A stretch of 64,000 nt of DNA from Parerythrobacter lacustris (lineage in GTDB: Bacteria > Pseudomonadota > Alphaproteobacteria > Sphingomonadales > Sphingomonadaceae): NCBI RefSeq assembly GCF_024626475.1, contig NZ_JANKHH010000001.1, forward strand, positions 124,001-188,000, given 5' to 3'. Position 1 is the first letter of the stretch, and each line of letters begins with the position of its first letter. The notes beneath the pieces were generated by a model. The model was not told the origin of the DNA. It did no database searches and saw only the letters and a program-made list of their open reading frames with translations. A program made the translations under genes and the position numbers. Positions 18,367 through 26,001 of the stretch are shown here, one piece after another.

Positions 18367-19650
18367 ATGGACAAGATCATCGTACGCGGCGGCAATCGCC
18401 TTTCGGGCACCATCCCCATCTCGGGCGCGAAGAACGCCGCGCTTACCCTGCTGCCTTGCGCGCTGCTGACCGACGAGCCGCTGACGCTGCGCAACCTGCC
18501 GCGCCTTGCCGATATCGACGGGTTCCAGCACCTGATGAACCAGTTCGGGGTGACCACGGTGATCCAGGGTTCGCGGCCGGAGGATTTCGGGCGGGTGATG
18601 AGCCTCGAGGCGACGCGGATCACCTCGTCGGTCGCGCCCTACGATCTGGTGCGCAAGATGCGCGCCTCGATCCTCGTGCTCGGCCCGATGCTGGCGCGGA
18701 TGGGCGAGGCGACCGTTTCGCTCCCCGGTGGCTGCGCGATCGGCAACCGCCCGATCGATCTGCACCTCAAAGCGCTCGAAGCCTTCGGCGCGACGATCGA
18801 GCTGGCGGCGGGCTATGTCAAGGCGATCGCGCCCGACGGCGGTCTGCCCGGCGGCGATTTCGACTTCCCGGTGGTCTCGGTCGGCGCGACCGAGAACGCA
18901 CTGATGGCGGCGGCCACCGCCAACGGCACCAGCCGACTGTTCAACGCCGCGCGCGAGCCCGAGATCGTCGATCTGTGCAACATGCTGGTGGCGATGGGGG
19001 CGGAGATCGAAGGGATCGGTACCTCGGACCTGACGATCCACGGCGTGAAGCGGCTGCACGGCGCGACCTACCGGGTGATGGCGGACCGGATCGAGGCCGG
19101 CTCCTACGCCTGCGCGGCGGCGATCACCGGCGGAGATGTGACGCTCGCCGGCGCGAAGGCGGAGGAAATGCAGGCCACGCTCCACGCGCTGCAGGCGATC
19201 GGCTGCGAGGTCGAGGAAGTGAAAGGCGGGGTGCGCGTCGCGGCAAATGGGCCGCTCAAGGCGACCAACCTGACCACCGCGCCCTATCCCGGCCTCGCGA
19301 CCGACATGCAGGCGCAGCTGATGGCGTTGCTGTGCTTGGCCGAAGGCACCAGCGTGCTCAAGGAAACGATCTTCGAGAACCGCTACATGCATGTGCCCGA
19401 ACTGGCGCGGATGGGTGCGAATATCGAGACCGAGGGCCGCACCGCGATCGTACAGGGCGTGGCGCGGCTCACAGGGGCGGAAGTGATGGCGACCGACCTG
19501 CGCGCTTCGATGAGCCTCGTTATCGCGGGCCTCGCCGCCGAGGGGGAAACCACCGTGCGGCGGCTATATCACCTCGACCGCGGCTACGAGCGGCTGGAGG
19601 AGAAGCTCCAGCTGGTCGGCGCGGATATCGAACGCGTCGGCGACGACTGA
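18367..19650 (+). CDS. murA: UDP-N-acetylglucosamine 1-carboxyvinyltransferase
   Basis: A 427-residue enzyme for the first committed step of peptidoglycan synthesis, adding enolpyruvyl from PEP to UDP-GlcNAc. The N-terminus has [20 protein letters not shown]. The active-site loop is [14 protein letters not shown] with the nucleophile C123, the residue targeted by fosfomycin. The C-terminal [17 protein letters not shown] and [14 protein letters not shown] are typical. Length is as expected. It stands alone on its strand until a small gene 58 bases downstream. Confidence 0.97.
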   Translation: MDKIIVRGGNRLSGTIPISGAKNAALTLLPCALLTDEPLTLRNLPRLADIDGFQHLMNQFGVTTVIQGSRPEDFGRVMSLEATRITSSVAPYDLVRKMRASILVLGPMLARMGEATVSLPGGCAIGNRPIDLHLKALEAFGATIELAAGYVKAIAPDGGLPGGDFDFPVVSVGATENALMAAATANGTSRLFNAAREPEIVDLCNMLVAMGAEIEGIGTSDLTIHGVKRLHGATYRVMADRIEAGSYACAAAITGGDVTLAGAKAEEMQATLHALQAIGCEVEEVKGGVRVAANGPLKATNLTTAPYPGLATDMQAQLMALLCLAEGTSVLKETIFENRYMHVPELARMGANIETEGRTAIVQGVARLTGAEVMATDLRASMSLVIAGLAAEGETTVRRLYHLDRGYERLEEKLQLVGADIERVGDD

Positions 19651-19708
19651 CGATTACCCCGGACCCTTCTCCGCGCCCGACCGTTGGTTGGGCATAAGGA
19701 GATATCCA

Positions 19709-19936
19709 ATGCTACTCAAACTCGCAGCGCTCGGCGCGATCGGTTACGCCGGATACAAATATTACGAGAAGAACCGCGACGGGTCGCGGGCGGCCTTCGC
19801 CGGGAATCAGGGTAGCGCCACGATCCGCGACTCTGGGCCAGACGCGATGCGCGACCAACCCAAACGTGCATGGTCGAAAACCGACGAGGAAAGCGACCAG
19901 AGCTTCCCCGCCAGCGATCCGCCGTCGAACTACTGA
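19709..19936 (+). CDS. small membrane-anchored protein with SFPASDPP tail
   Basis: A 75-residue protein with one N-terminal hydrophobic segment (LLKLAALGAIGYAGYKYY) and a polar C-terminus ending SFPASDPPSNY. That acidic serine-proline tail recurs in small sphingomonad proteins of unknown function. The start is fixed by a strong AAGGAG site 7 bases upstream of the ATG at 19709. It is followed by a Rho-independent terminator and may be cotranscribed with murA. Function unknown. Confidence 0.75.
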   Translation: MLLKLAALGAIGYAGYKYYEKNRDGSRAAFAGNQGSATIRDSGPDAMRDQPKRAWSKTDEESDQSFPASDPPSNY

Positions 19937-19952
19937 CCCCATTGTGGGTAAT

Positions 19953-19986
19953 GCGGGCGGAACCTTTCGCGGTTTCGCCCGCTTTT
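19953..19986 (+). terminator. Rho-independent terminator after the 75-residue protein gene
   Basis: A 12-pair stem, GCGGGCG plus GAACC with GGTTT plus CGCCCGC (one G/T pair), closed by TTTCGC and followed by TTTTCC. It starts 16 bases after the small gene's stop and ends only 6 bases before the first candidate ATG of the DUF305 gene. Confidence 0.85.
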
Positions 19987-19992
19987 CCTTGT

Positions 19993-20499
19993 ATGCCTCA
20001 CGATTCAGCCAGCACCGGCATGGGCTATGGTCGCTTCTTCGCGATGATCGCCACCTCGACCGTCATCATGTACGGGCTGATGTATCTCAACACATATCAG
20101 CTTTCGCATGTTTGGTTCAGCCAGACCCGGCTGTGGATGGCGGTGGTCATGGGTGCCGCCATGGCGGTGGTGATGCTGCTGTTCATGTGGGGCATGTATC
20201 GCCGCCTGCAGTGGAACCTGCTGATCCTGGGCGCGGCGACCATCGCGTTTGCCGGATCGCTCTGGCTGGTGCGCAGCCAGCAGACGGTGGACGACATGAG
20301 CTATATGAAGGCCATGATCCCGCACCATTCGATCGCGATAATGACCAGCCGCCGGGCAGCGATCTCCGACCCGCGCGTGCGCAAGCTCGCCGACGAGATC
20401 ATCGATGCGCAGGTGCGGGAAATCGCGGAGATGGATGCGCTGATCGCTGATCTCGAGAGGGACGGAAATCGGGCCGCCGAACCCGCACCGGCGCGCTAG
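19993..20499 (+). CDS. DUF305 membrane protein
   Basis: A 168-residue protein with three hydrophobic segments (about residues 15-32, 46-68 and 75-92) followed by a short DUF305 domain. Its core is MKAMIPHHSIAIMTS, the histidine and methionine pattern typical of this possibly metal-binding family. The N-terminal ATG at 19993 has no ribosome site and sits just after a terminator; ATGs at 20020 and 20044 could be the true start. Its TAG stop overlaps the stop of the convergent ribbon-helix-helix gene within one CTAG. Confidence 0.82.
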   Translation: MPHDSASTGMGYGRFFAMIATSTVIMYGLMYLNTYQLSHVWFSQTRLWMAVVMGAAMAVVMLLFMWGMYRRLQWNLLILGAATIAFAGSLWLVRSQQTVDDMSYMKAMIPHHSIAIMTSRRAAISDPRVRKLADEIIDAQVREIAEMDALIADLERDGNRAAEPAPAR

Positions 20500-20729
20500 C
20501 GCCGGGACCGCGCCACCAGCCATATCCGCACCGCCCCGGCGAGGCCGCAAGGGTTCTCGGCCCGGATACGCTCCTCGTCGATGCGCGCCACCAGTGCGTT
20601 GACCGGCAGGCCTTCGGCCTCCGCCGCCGCGCGCAGCATGTCCCAGAACAGCGGTTCGAGGCTGATCGAGGTCTTGTGACCGGCGATCTCGACCGAACGC
20701 TTGACCGGGGGGTGGTAGGGCGGCGTCAT
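20496..20729 (-). CDS. ribbon-helix-helix domain protein
   Basis: A 77-residue protein with the pattern PVKRSVEIAGHKTSISLEPLFW: a beta strand followed by an RHH helix pair (LFWDMLRAAAEAEGLPVNALVARI). Such RHH_4-type proteins bind DNA as dimers. No toxin gene is adjacent, so an antitoxin role is not supported. A tail of about 25 residues (ENPCGLAGAVRIWLVARSRR) is typical of the alphaproteobacterial version. Its stop shares a CTAG with the convergent DUF305 stop. Confidence 0.8.
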   Translation of the reverse strand: MTPPYHPPVKRSVEIAGHKTSISLEPLFWDMLRAAAEAEGLPVNALVARIDEERIRAENPCGLAGAVRIWLVARSRR

Positions 20730-20812
20730 CGCGCCAGCTTAGCCCGTGCGGCCAGCCGGACCATCAATTTTTTGGGGTGGCAGGCAGACTGGGGCAGTCC
20801 TAGTCCGGTCTC

Positions 20813-21577
20813 ATGAACGCCGGGATCGACATGCTGACCGACAAGGAGAAGGCAACCCTGCGCCTGATCGTGCGCGGGCACGACGCGAAGTCGAGCGCGC
20901 GCGAACTCGGCCTCTCGGTCCATACCGTCAACGAACGGCTGCGCGAGGCGCGGCGCAAGCTCTCGGTGTCGAGCAGCCGCGAGGCCGCACGGCGCCTGCT
21001 CGAAGCCGAGACGGCCGACCCCCAATTGCTGGGGGACAGACTTTTGGGGGAAGCCGCGAGTGCACCAACCGAGGCAAACGCTGCGGCATCCGCCCCATCC
21101 GGGCGGTGGACGAAGCGCCGCTTCGCCCTGATCGCATCGGGAGTTCTTGCCATGTCCCTCATCCTTGCCGCGCTGTTGCTGCCCGCTTCACCGCTCAACG
21201 TCCTCCCCACTTCGCTCGCGCCCGCAAATCTGGCGAGCGACGAAGCCGATGCCGCTGCCGCAGCCCGCGCCGCCGAAGCCTTTCTCGAGCTGGTGGACGC
21301 AGGGCGCTGGGCCGATAGCTATGCCGCGACCGGCAGCCAGTTCCGCCAGCTCAATACACTGGAGCGCTGGACCGAAGCATCGACCATGGTCCGCTCGCCG
21401 CTGGGCGCGATGCTGACCCGCGACCTGATCGCCAATGAATTCGTCCCCGCTCCGCCGCAGGGTTATCAGCTGATCAAGTTCCGCTCGCGCTATGCCAGCG
21501 GTGCCGACCAGACGGAGACGCTCTCGCTGGTGTGGGAAGACGGGGCATGGAAAGTGGTCGGGATCGTGATCGATTAG
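20813..21577 (+). CDS. LuxR-type HTH membrane protein with DUF4019 domain
   Basis: A 254-residue protein with an unusual order: an N-terminal LuxR/sigma-like HTH (LTDKEKATLRLIVRG, then LGLSVHTVNERLREARRKL, residues 8-47), a linker, one membrane segment (about 106-122, LIASGVLAMSLILAALLL), then a periplasmic DUF4019 domain (about 150-254, ending SLVWEDGAWKVVGIVID). This layout suggests a membrane-anchored regulator that senses outside the cytoplasm. There is no response-regulator receiver domain. An ATG at 20831 (MLTDKEK) is an alternative start. Confidence 0.8.
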   Translation: MNAGIDMLTDKEKATLRLIVRGHDAKSSARELGLSVHTVNERLREARRKLSVSSSREAARRLLEAETADPQLLGDRLLGEAASAPTEANAAASAPSGRWTKRRFALIASGVLAMSLILAALLLPASPLNVLPTSLAPANLASDEADAAAAARAAEAFLELVDAGRWADSYAATGSQFRQLNTLERWTEASTMVRSPLGAMLTRDLIANEFVPAPPQGYQLIKFRSRYASGADQTETLSLVWEDGAWKVVGIVID

Positions 21578-21605
21578 GGCCGAGGCCCGGGATTGATATC
21601 GCGCG

Positions 21606-21980
21606 TCATGCGCCGATCGCGGCGCGCAGTTCCGGCTCCATCCGGGCTGCGCGTTCGGTGAGTTCGCGCAAATGGGCGAACACCGCCTCGTCAGGGATCT
21701 TCACGTTGAAGCAAGTCTTGCCCTGTCGGCGTTTCGCCAGCCCCTCGGGCACCGCAGCTTCGAGATCGGGCAGGACGTAGAGCGGCATCACGTGATAGGC
21801 GACGTAGGACTTCTTGATCGCGATCCACCCGAACCAGGCGGGCTGCCCGGTTCGCGCCTCGATCCAGTCGGTTTTCAGCGTCAGATTGGTCGCGCTGTCA
21901 TCGGTGACCACCATGGTGGGCGCGGCTTCGAGCATGATCGTGCGGAGCCGTGCGAAAATGGCGTCGAAGGTCTCGCTCAT
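21606..21980 (-). CDS. hypothetical protein resembling YdhG/DUF1801
   Basis: A 124-residue soluble protein. The segment WFGWIAIKKSYVAYHVMPLY followed by GKTCFNVKIPDE resembles the YdhG/DUF1801 fold, but the match is by eye. The start ATG at 21978-21980 overlaps the stop of the DUF4199 gene (ATGA), so it is the last gene of a three-gene unit with the AraC regulator and DUF4199. The frame continues antisense-like through the upstream genes, but those parts are not coding. Function unknown. Confidence 0.65.
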   Translation of the reverse strand: MSETFDAIFARLRTIMLEAAPTMVVTDDSATNLTLKTDWIEARTGQPAWFGWIAIKKSYVAYHVMPLYVLPDLEAAVPEGLAKRRQGKTCFNVKIPDEAVFAHLRELTERAARMEPELRAAIGA

Positions 21981-22429
21981 CGGACGGGGCTCCCTCTCCT
22001 GCGCATGATCAGCGCGGTTGTCACCGTGATCAATAGCCCGACCACGAATGAGCCCGCAACCACCGCTGCCAGCTGCGCGTCGACGTCGACCGCCTGCCCG
22101 CGCGCGCGCATCGCCGTCACAAACTGCGGATTGATGACGGAATAATAGGTGCGGAAGAAGACGAAGCCGATCGCCGCGCTGATGGCGGAGATTGCCAGCC
22201 CCGCCGCCAGCGCGGTGCGCCAGGACAGCACGCCGCCGGCATCGCGGCGCAGCGATCTCAGCGCGAGGACGATGGCCAGGATCGGGAAAACCAGCCCGAC
22301 AAAGCCCGTGATCGCGCCGATCTCGAGCCGCTCGTTGTGCCAGCCCATGGCATATTCGAACAGCGTCCACCCCGCCGCGCCGCCGCCCGACAGCAGCCCA
22401 GCCAGTATCGTGGTTCTTGCAAACGACAT
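21977..22429 (-). CDS. DUF4199-like four-span membrane protein
   Basis: A 150-residue protein with about four hydrophobic segments (residues 5-25, 38-58, 70-92 and 118-142). The central pattern with FFRTYYSVINPQF resembles DUF4199. It starts 3 bases after the AraC regulator stop and overlaps the next gene by ATGA, so it is in one operon with both. Function unknown; an inner-membrane location is inferred. Confidence 0.72.
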   Translation of the reverse strand: MSFARTTILAGLLSGGGAAGWTLFEYAMGWHNERLEIGAITGFVGLVFPILAIVLALRSLRRDAGGVLSWRTALAAGLAISAISAAIGFVFFRTYYSVINPQFVTAMRARGQAVDVDAQLAAVVAGSFVVGLLITVTTALIMRRRGSPVR

Positions 22430-22432
22430 CGC

Positions 22433-23365
22433 TTACCCCCTTTCCGGAATAGCTACCGGCACGCAGCATTCGAGATCGAACGCCGACCAGCCGATATCCT
22501 CGGGCAGCCGGCGGTAGACTTCCTCGACCGGTGCATCGCGCAGATCGAGGCCGGATGCGGGAAGCCAGCTCTTGAACAACATCGACCAGGCCCGGTCCAC
22601 CGCCGCCAGATCGCCTTGCACTTGGGTGATCGCCCACAGGCCCGCCGCCCGCTCGGCCAGCGCGAAACGGGGCGGCGGGACGACATCGCACGGCAGTTCG
22701 ATCATGAAATCGTAGCGACAGCGCGACAGCGGGGTGAGATCGGGGTCGTCGCGCGAGGCACCGGCGATGCGCCCGCCGCCGGTCGCGATGCCCGCTGCGT
22801 CGGCCCAATCCCTGAGGCGTTGATAGGCGGCGACCAGCCGGTCCGGAGCGAGGTAGCCGCCCCATACCCGCGCGACCGCCAGACGTGCGGCGGGTCGCTC
22901 TCTCAACTCGACCGCAAAATCGGGGTCCAGCGGAGGCGGCGGGCGCAGGAAGAAGGCGGAGATCGCACCCGCCGCTTCCCGGTCGCCGCGCGCGGCCCAC
23001 CAGCCCTCCAGATCGAAGGTGGTCGGCGTCGTGCCGTATACTCGCTTGAATGCGCGAGTGAAACTGACCGGAGAGCGAAAGCCGCTAGCGGCCGAGGCGG
23101 ACTTCCACGAGTGACCCTTGCGGGCGAGGCCGACCGCTCGTTCGAGCTTGCGGCGCTCGACGAAGCTCCGAACCGACTCGCCGGTCAGGGTCCGGAACAC
23201 GCGGTGGAAATGGAATGGGGAAAGGCATGCGATCGCGGCCAGGCCGGACAGCGTCATCGGTTCGTGCAGGCGCTCCTCGATATACGCGATCGCCCGGGCA
23301 ATGCGGTGTTCGTACCGTTCGCCGAAGACCTGCTGTGCGGTCGTATTCGATGCCGTCGATGCCAC
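22433..23365 (-). CDS. AraC-family regulator with GyrI-like ligand-binding domain
   Basis: A 310-residue regulator. The AraC DNA-binding domain is N-terminal (about residues 18-115): LSGLAAIACLSPFHFHRVFR is the first HTH and WKSASAASGFRSPVSFTRAFKR with YGTTPTTF the second. The C-terminal half (about 150-310) has the GyrI-like effector-binding pattern, including YDFMIELPCDV and LECCVPVAIPERG. It heads an operon with DUF4199 and the YdhG-like gene, which it probably controls. The effector is unknown. Confidence 0.88.
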   Translation of the reverse strand: MASTASNTTAQQVFGERYEHRIARAIAYIEERLHEPMTLSGLAAIACLSPFHFHRVFRTLTGESVRSFVERRKLERAVGLARKGHSWKSASAASGFRSPVSFTRAFKRVYGTTPTTFDLEGWWAARGDREAAGAISAFFLRPPPPLDPDFAVELRERPAARLAVARVWGGYLAPDRLVAAYQRLRDWADAAGIATGGGRIAGASRDDPDLTPLSRCRYDFMIELPCDVVPPPRFALAERAAGLWAITQVQGDLAAVDRAWSMLFKSWLPASGLDLRDAPVEEVYRRLPEDIGWSAFDLECCVPVAIPERG

Positions 23366-23455
23366 TTGCCGCTATTCGCAAGCCGCTCGTCGCGGGTCAA
23401 ACGTGCCGACCACACAGATCTTGCGCAATTGGGCATGCCGGATCGCCCCATCCCC

Positions 23456-24178
23456 TCAATACATATGCTGGCCGCCGTTGATGCTCATGGTCGAGCCGGT
23501 CATGAAGCCGCCGTTTTCGGAGGTGAGGAAGGCCACCCCACGCGCGATTTCTTCGGCCTGCCCAAGGCGGCCGACGGGGATCTTGGCGATGATCTTCTCC
23601 AGCACCGGGGCGGGCACGGCGGCGACCATGTCGGTGTCGATATAGCCGGGCGCAATGGCGTTGACGGTGACCCCGAACTTCGCGCCTTCCTGCGCCAGCG
23701 CCTTGGTGAAGCCGTGGATGCCGCTCTTGGCAGCGGCATAGTTGACCTGGCCGTATTGCCCCGCCTGCCCGTTGATGCTGCCGATATTGACGATCCGGCC
23801 CCAGCCGCGATCGCGCATGCCGGGGAAGGTCGCCTTGGCCATGTTGAAGCAGCCGCCGAGGTTGACCCGCATCACATCGTGCCAATCGTCGTAGCTCATC
23901 CGGTGAAGAGTGCCGTCGCGGGTGATCCCGGCGTTGTTGACCACGATGTCGATCGGTCCGAAATCGCTCTCGACCTGCGCGCAGCTGTCGAGGCAGGCCT
24001 GGTGGTCGCCGACGTCCCATTTATAGGCGGGGATACCGGTTTCCTTGGTGAAGGCCTTGGCCTTCTCTTCGTTGCCCGCATAGTTGGCGACGACGGTGTG
24101 CCCCTGCCGCTTGAGCCGCTGGCAGATCGCCTCGCCGATGCCGCGCGTCCCGCCGGTTACGATTGCCACTCGTGCCAT
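23456..24178 (-). CDS. phaB: acetoacetyl-CoA reductase
   Basis: A 240-residue SDR, the exact PhaB size. It reduces acetoacetyl-CoA to (R)-3-hydroxybutyryl-CoA with NADPH, the second step of polyhydroxybutyrate synthesis. Motifs: TGGTRGIGEAIC at the N-terminus, VNNAGITRDGTLHRM, NIGSINGQAGQYGQVNYAAAKSG (catalytic S, Y and K), and VNAIAPGYIDTDM. The pattern GQYGQVNYAAAK is typical of PhaB rather than FabG. Synthase and thiolase partners are not adjacent; phaZ lies about 29 kb away in this window. Confidence 0.92.
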   Translation of the reverse strand: MARVAIVTGGTRGIGEAICQRLKRQGHTVVANYAGNEEKAKAFTKETGIPAYKWDVGDHQACLDSCAQVESDFGPIDIVVNNAGITRDGTLHRMSYDDWHDVMRVNLGGCFNMAKATFPGMRDRGWGRIVNIGSINGQAGQYGQVNYAAAKSGIHGFTKALAQEGAKFGVTVNAIAPGYIDTDMVAAVPAPVLEKIIAKIPVGRLGQAEEIARGVAFLTSENGGFMTGSTMSINGGQHMY

Positions 24179-24240
24179 AGATCCTGTCCCATGCTGTGTT
24201 TTACGTAGCGTCAGCCTTAGGCGAGGCTGCGCGGCAGGCA

Positions 24241-24265
24241 AAGAAAAACCCCGCTGGCGCGGGGT
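24241..24265 (-). terminator. minus-strand Rho-independent terminator
   Basis: On the minus strand ACCCCGC, a four-base loop and GCGGGGT are followed by a T-rich run (read on the plus strand as AAGAAAAACC before the stem). It faces leftward, so it would stop transcripts of the gene at 24427-25170 before they run into phaB, whose start is at 24178. Confidence 0.8.
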
Positions 24266-24297
24266 CTGGAAATACGAATGCGTAGGTATTCGCGTTC

Positions 24298-24382
24298 GGT
24301 GCCAGCCCACTCCCCCGCCCAACCACCCGATATGGTACCAGGCAAGCTATCGGGTGGTTGGGCGGGGGAGTGGGCTGGTACC
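24298..24382. repeat. long palindromic intergenic repeat, copy 1
   Basis: Two 35-base arms (24298-24332 and 24348-24382) are reverse complements with one mismatch, around a 15-base centre. The arm core is CCAGCCCACTCCCCCGCCC followed by AACCACCC. A second copy with a nearly identical core is at 50375-50460. It sits between a hypothetical gene and its downstream terminator. No reading frame of note overlaps it. Extragenic palindromic repeat; function unknown. Confidence 0.85.
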
Positions 24383-24387
24383 GCAGA

Positions 24388-24412
24388 CCAAGCCCGCCGA
24401 AAGCGGGCTTGG
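24388..24412. other. perfect 10-base hairpin next to the palindromic repeat
   Basis: CCAAGCCCGC and GCGGGCTTGG pair around CGAAA, 6 bases after the palindromic repeat and 15 bases beyond the stop of the minus-strand gene at 24427. It lacks a T-run on either strand. It could be a transcript-end-stabilising hairpin for that gene or part of the repeat element. Confidence 0.5.
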
Positions 24413-24426
24413 CAAACAAACGCCGA

Positions 24427-25170
24427 TCAGAACTTGAACTGGGTTCCGACGTAAACCGCCTGGCTGTCCTGCGTATCGTCGGTCAGCGGGGCAAGACGGT
24501 CGCGGTCCTGCGACAGGCGGACACCCGCCGTCACGTTGAGGTTGCGCGTGATGCGATAGGCCCCACCGAGGTCAACCGACTGTTCGGTCTGTGCATCGAG
24601 CGTGCGCGGGGCGCGGCCGATATTCTCACCCTTTTCCAGCGCGATGCGCGGCTGGAACCGGCTCGGCTTATCGGGCGCGCTCTTCGACAATTCGAAATCG
24701 CCAAGGTCGGGCATTTCCGTGGTCCGCGCCGCTTCGGCCATCACCGGCGTCTTGGCAAAGCCCTGGAAGCCGCGGGCGATCCCGAGATTGTAGCGGGTCG
24801 AGGCGAGCAGGCTCTCGCCGAGGCCCGGCGCGCTCTTCGCCGCAGCGCTGGCCTGGCGCACTGAGATCGCGCGGGCGGTGTCCTCATCGACGCGAACCGC
24901 CACGGTTACAATGCGATTTCCGACGGCCTCGGCGCCCGCAGGCGTGAAGCGCGCGGCCATCCCCTTGCTGCGGATGTTCTGCGACACCCGCTGGGCAAGC
25001 TGCGGATCGACCGACGCGGGGGTGAAGATGCCAAAGGCACTATCGCCGATTGCCGGGGCAACCGAAGGCAGCGCGAGACCGGCACCGGGCAGGGCAAGCC
25101 CGAGCGCAGCGACCGCGCTCAGCGCGATGCCTGCCTTGGCTTTGGCCAGTCTGTCCAGTTTGCGTGCCAT
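24427..25170 (-). CDS. hypothetical exported protein with outer-membrane-like C-terminus
   Basis: A 247-residue protein. The N-terminus has a lysine-rich start and a hydrophobic signal (IALSAVAALGLALPGAGLALP). The middle (VDPQLAQRVSQNIRSKG) is charged and repeats no known family. The last 50 residues alternate in polarity (YRITRNLNVTAGVRLSQ) and end YVGTQFKF; the terminal Phe and alternation are what outer-membrane strands look like. No full barrel length is present (about 2-4 strands). It is monocistronic, with its own terminator at 24241. Function not recognised. Confidence 0.72.
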   Translation of the reverse strand: MARKLDRLAKAKAGIALSAVAALGLALPGAGLALPSVAPAIGDSAFGIFTPASVDPQLAQRVSQNIRSKGMAARFTPAGAEAVGNRIVTVAVRVDEDTARAISVRQASAAAKSAPGLGESLLASTRYNLGIARGFQGFAKTPVMAEAARTTEMPDLGDFELSKSAPDKPSRFQPRIALEKGENIGRAPRTLDAQTEQSVDLGGAYRITRNLNVTAGVRLSQDRDRLAPLTDDTQDSQAVYVGTQFKF

Positions 25171-25520
25171 GATCCGGCCGAATTACCTCTTCCCGACAAA
25201 TCAAGCAGGGTCTCCGTGAACGAACGATGAGCGTTCGCGCAGATTCCCTGCATCCGAGTCGCGAAGCTAGTCCTGCGTTTCCGTCAACTCCAGCGATTCC
25301 GGACAATTACCGACTCGAAGTGGCAATGTGTTGCCCCACATCCACAGTTACTCGGTGCTGCGCTGCCCGCTTCAGTCGCGATTAAGGCTCGAGTCGGTGC
25401 AAGCGGCCTGCGCGTTCCGGAAGACGTCAAGTCCGGGGGGCGCGCTGCGCTCGGGCCTTGCCGCCCGCGCCCGGCGCGATTAGAGGCATGGCAAGCAGAA
25501 CGAAAGAGCCCGGTACCTAC
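25171..25520. other. divergent intergenic region
   Basis: About 350 bases between the hypothetical exported gene and the DUF3576 lipoprotein gene. A 6-base perfect inverted repeat, CGAACG-ATGAG-CGTTCG at 25221-25237, lies about 50 bases upstream of the minus-strand gene and could be an operator. No RNA gene or other repeat was recognised. Confidence 0.35.
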
Positions 25521-25976
25521 ATGACAATTTCCCACAGCCGTATCGCCCGCTTCACCGGTCGCACTCTCCTCGCCACGGCGGCGCTGGCGAGTCTCGCAGC
25601 CTGCGGCGGGCGCGAGCGTCCGACTGCCGATCTTGCGGCGGCACAGGTCACCACCATCGGGGTCAACTCCTATCTCTGGCGCGCCTCTCTCGAAACCGTG
25701 AGCTTCGCGCCGCTGCTGCAGACCGACAGCGCCGGGGGCGTGATCGTGACCGACTGGTACGCCAACCCGAGCAATCCGCGCGAGCGGGTCAAGCTGACCG
25801 TCTCGATTCTCGACCAGGACCTGCGCGCCGACGCGCTGCGCGTCGCCGCCAGCCGCCAGGTGCTGCAGGGCGAGGTATGGGTCGAAGCGCCGGTGCAGGC
25901 GGCGACGGTGCAGAAGCTCGAAGACATCATCCTGACCAAGGCCCGCGACCTCCGCAGAGAGGCAGTCGCGGGGTAA
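25521..25976 (+). CDS. DUF3576 lipoprotein
   Basis: A 151-residue protein with a lipoprotein signal ending [10 protein letters not shown] (modified cysteine C28). The mature part has the DUF3576 pattern: [19 protein letters not shown], then [12 protein letters not shown] and [20 protein letters not shown]. It ends with a helix containing [14 protein letters not shown]. The family is alphaproteobacterial and found just upstream of leuS and lptE, as here, which suggests an envelope role. The ATG at 25521 is preferred; an ATG at 25488 would add 11 residues before the signal. leuS follows after 25 bases. Confidence 0.85.
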   Translation: MTISHSRIARFTGRTLLATAALASLAACGGRERPTADLAAAQVTTIGVNSYLWRASLETVSFAPLLQTDSAGGVIVTDWYANPSNPRERVKLTVSILDQDLRADALRVAASRQVLQGEVWVEAPVQAATVQKLEDIILTKARDLRREAVAG

Positions 25977-26001
25977 CCCCTCCAACCCGAACGGGGCTTT
26001 C

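Noticed and set aside
20496-20729. The ribbon-helix-helix gene as antitoxin of a toxin-antitoxin pair
   Set aside because: No toxin-like gene is adjacent on the same strand; the convergent neighbour is a DUF305 membrane protein and the other side is a separate regulator.
21606-23000. One 464-codon minus-strand protein covering the YdhG-like and DUF4199 region
   Set aside because: Only its last 124 codons look like protein; the rest is out-of-frame sequence of the AraC regulator and DUF4199 genes, which have clear motifs in other frames.
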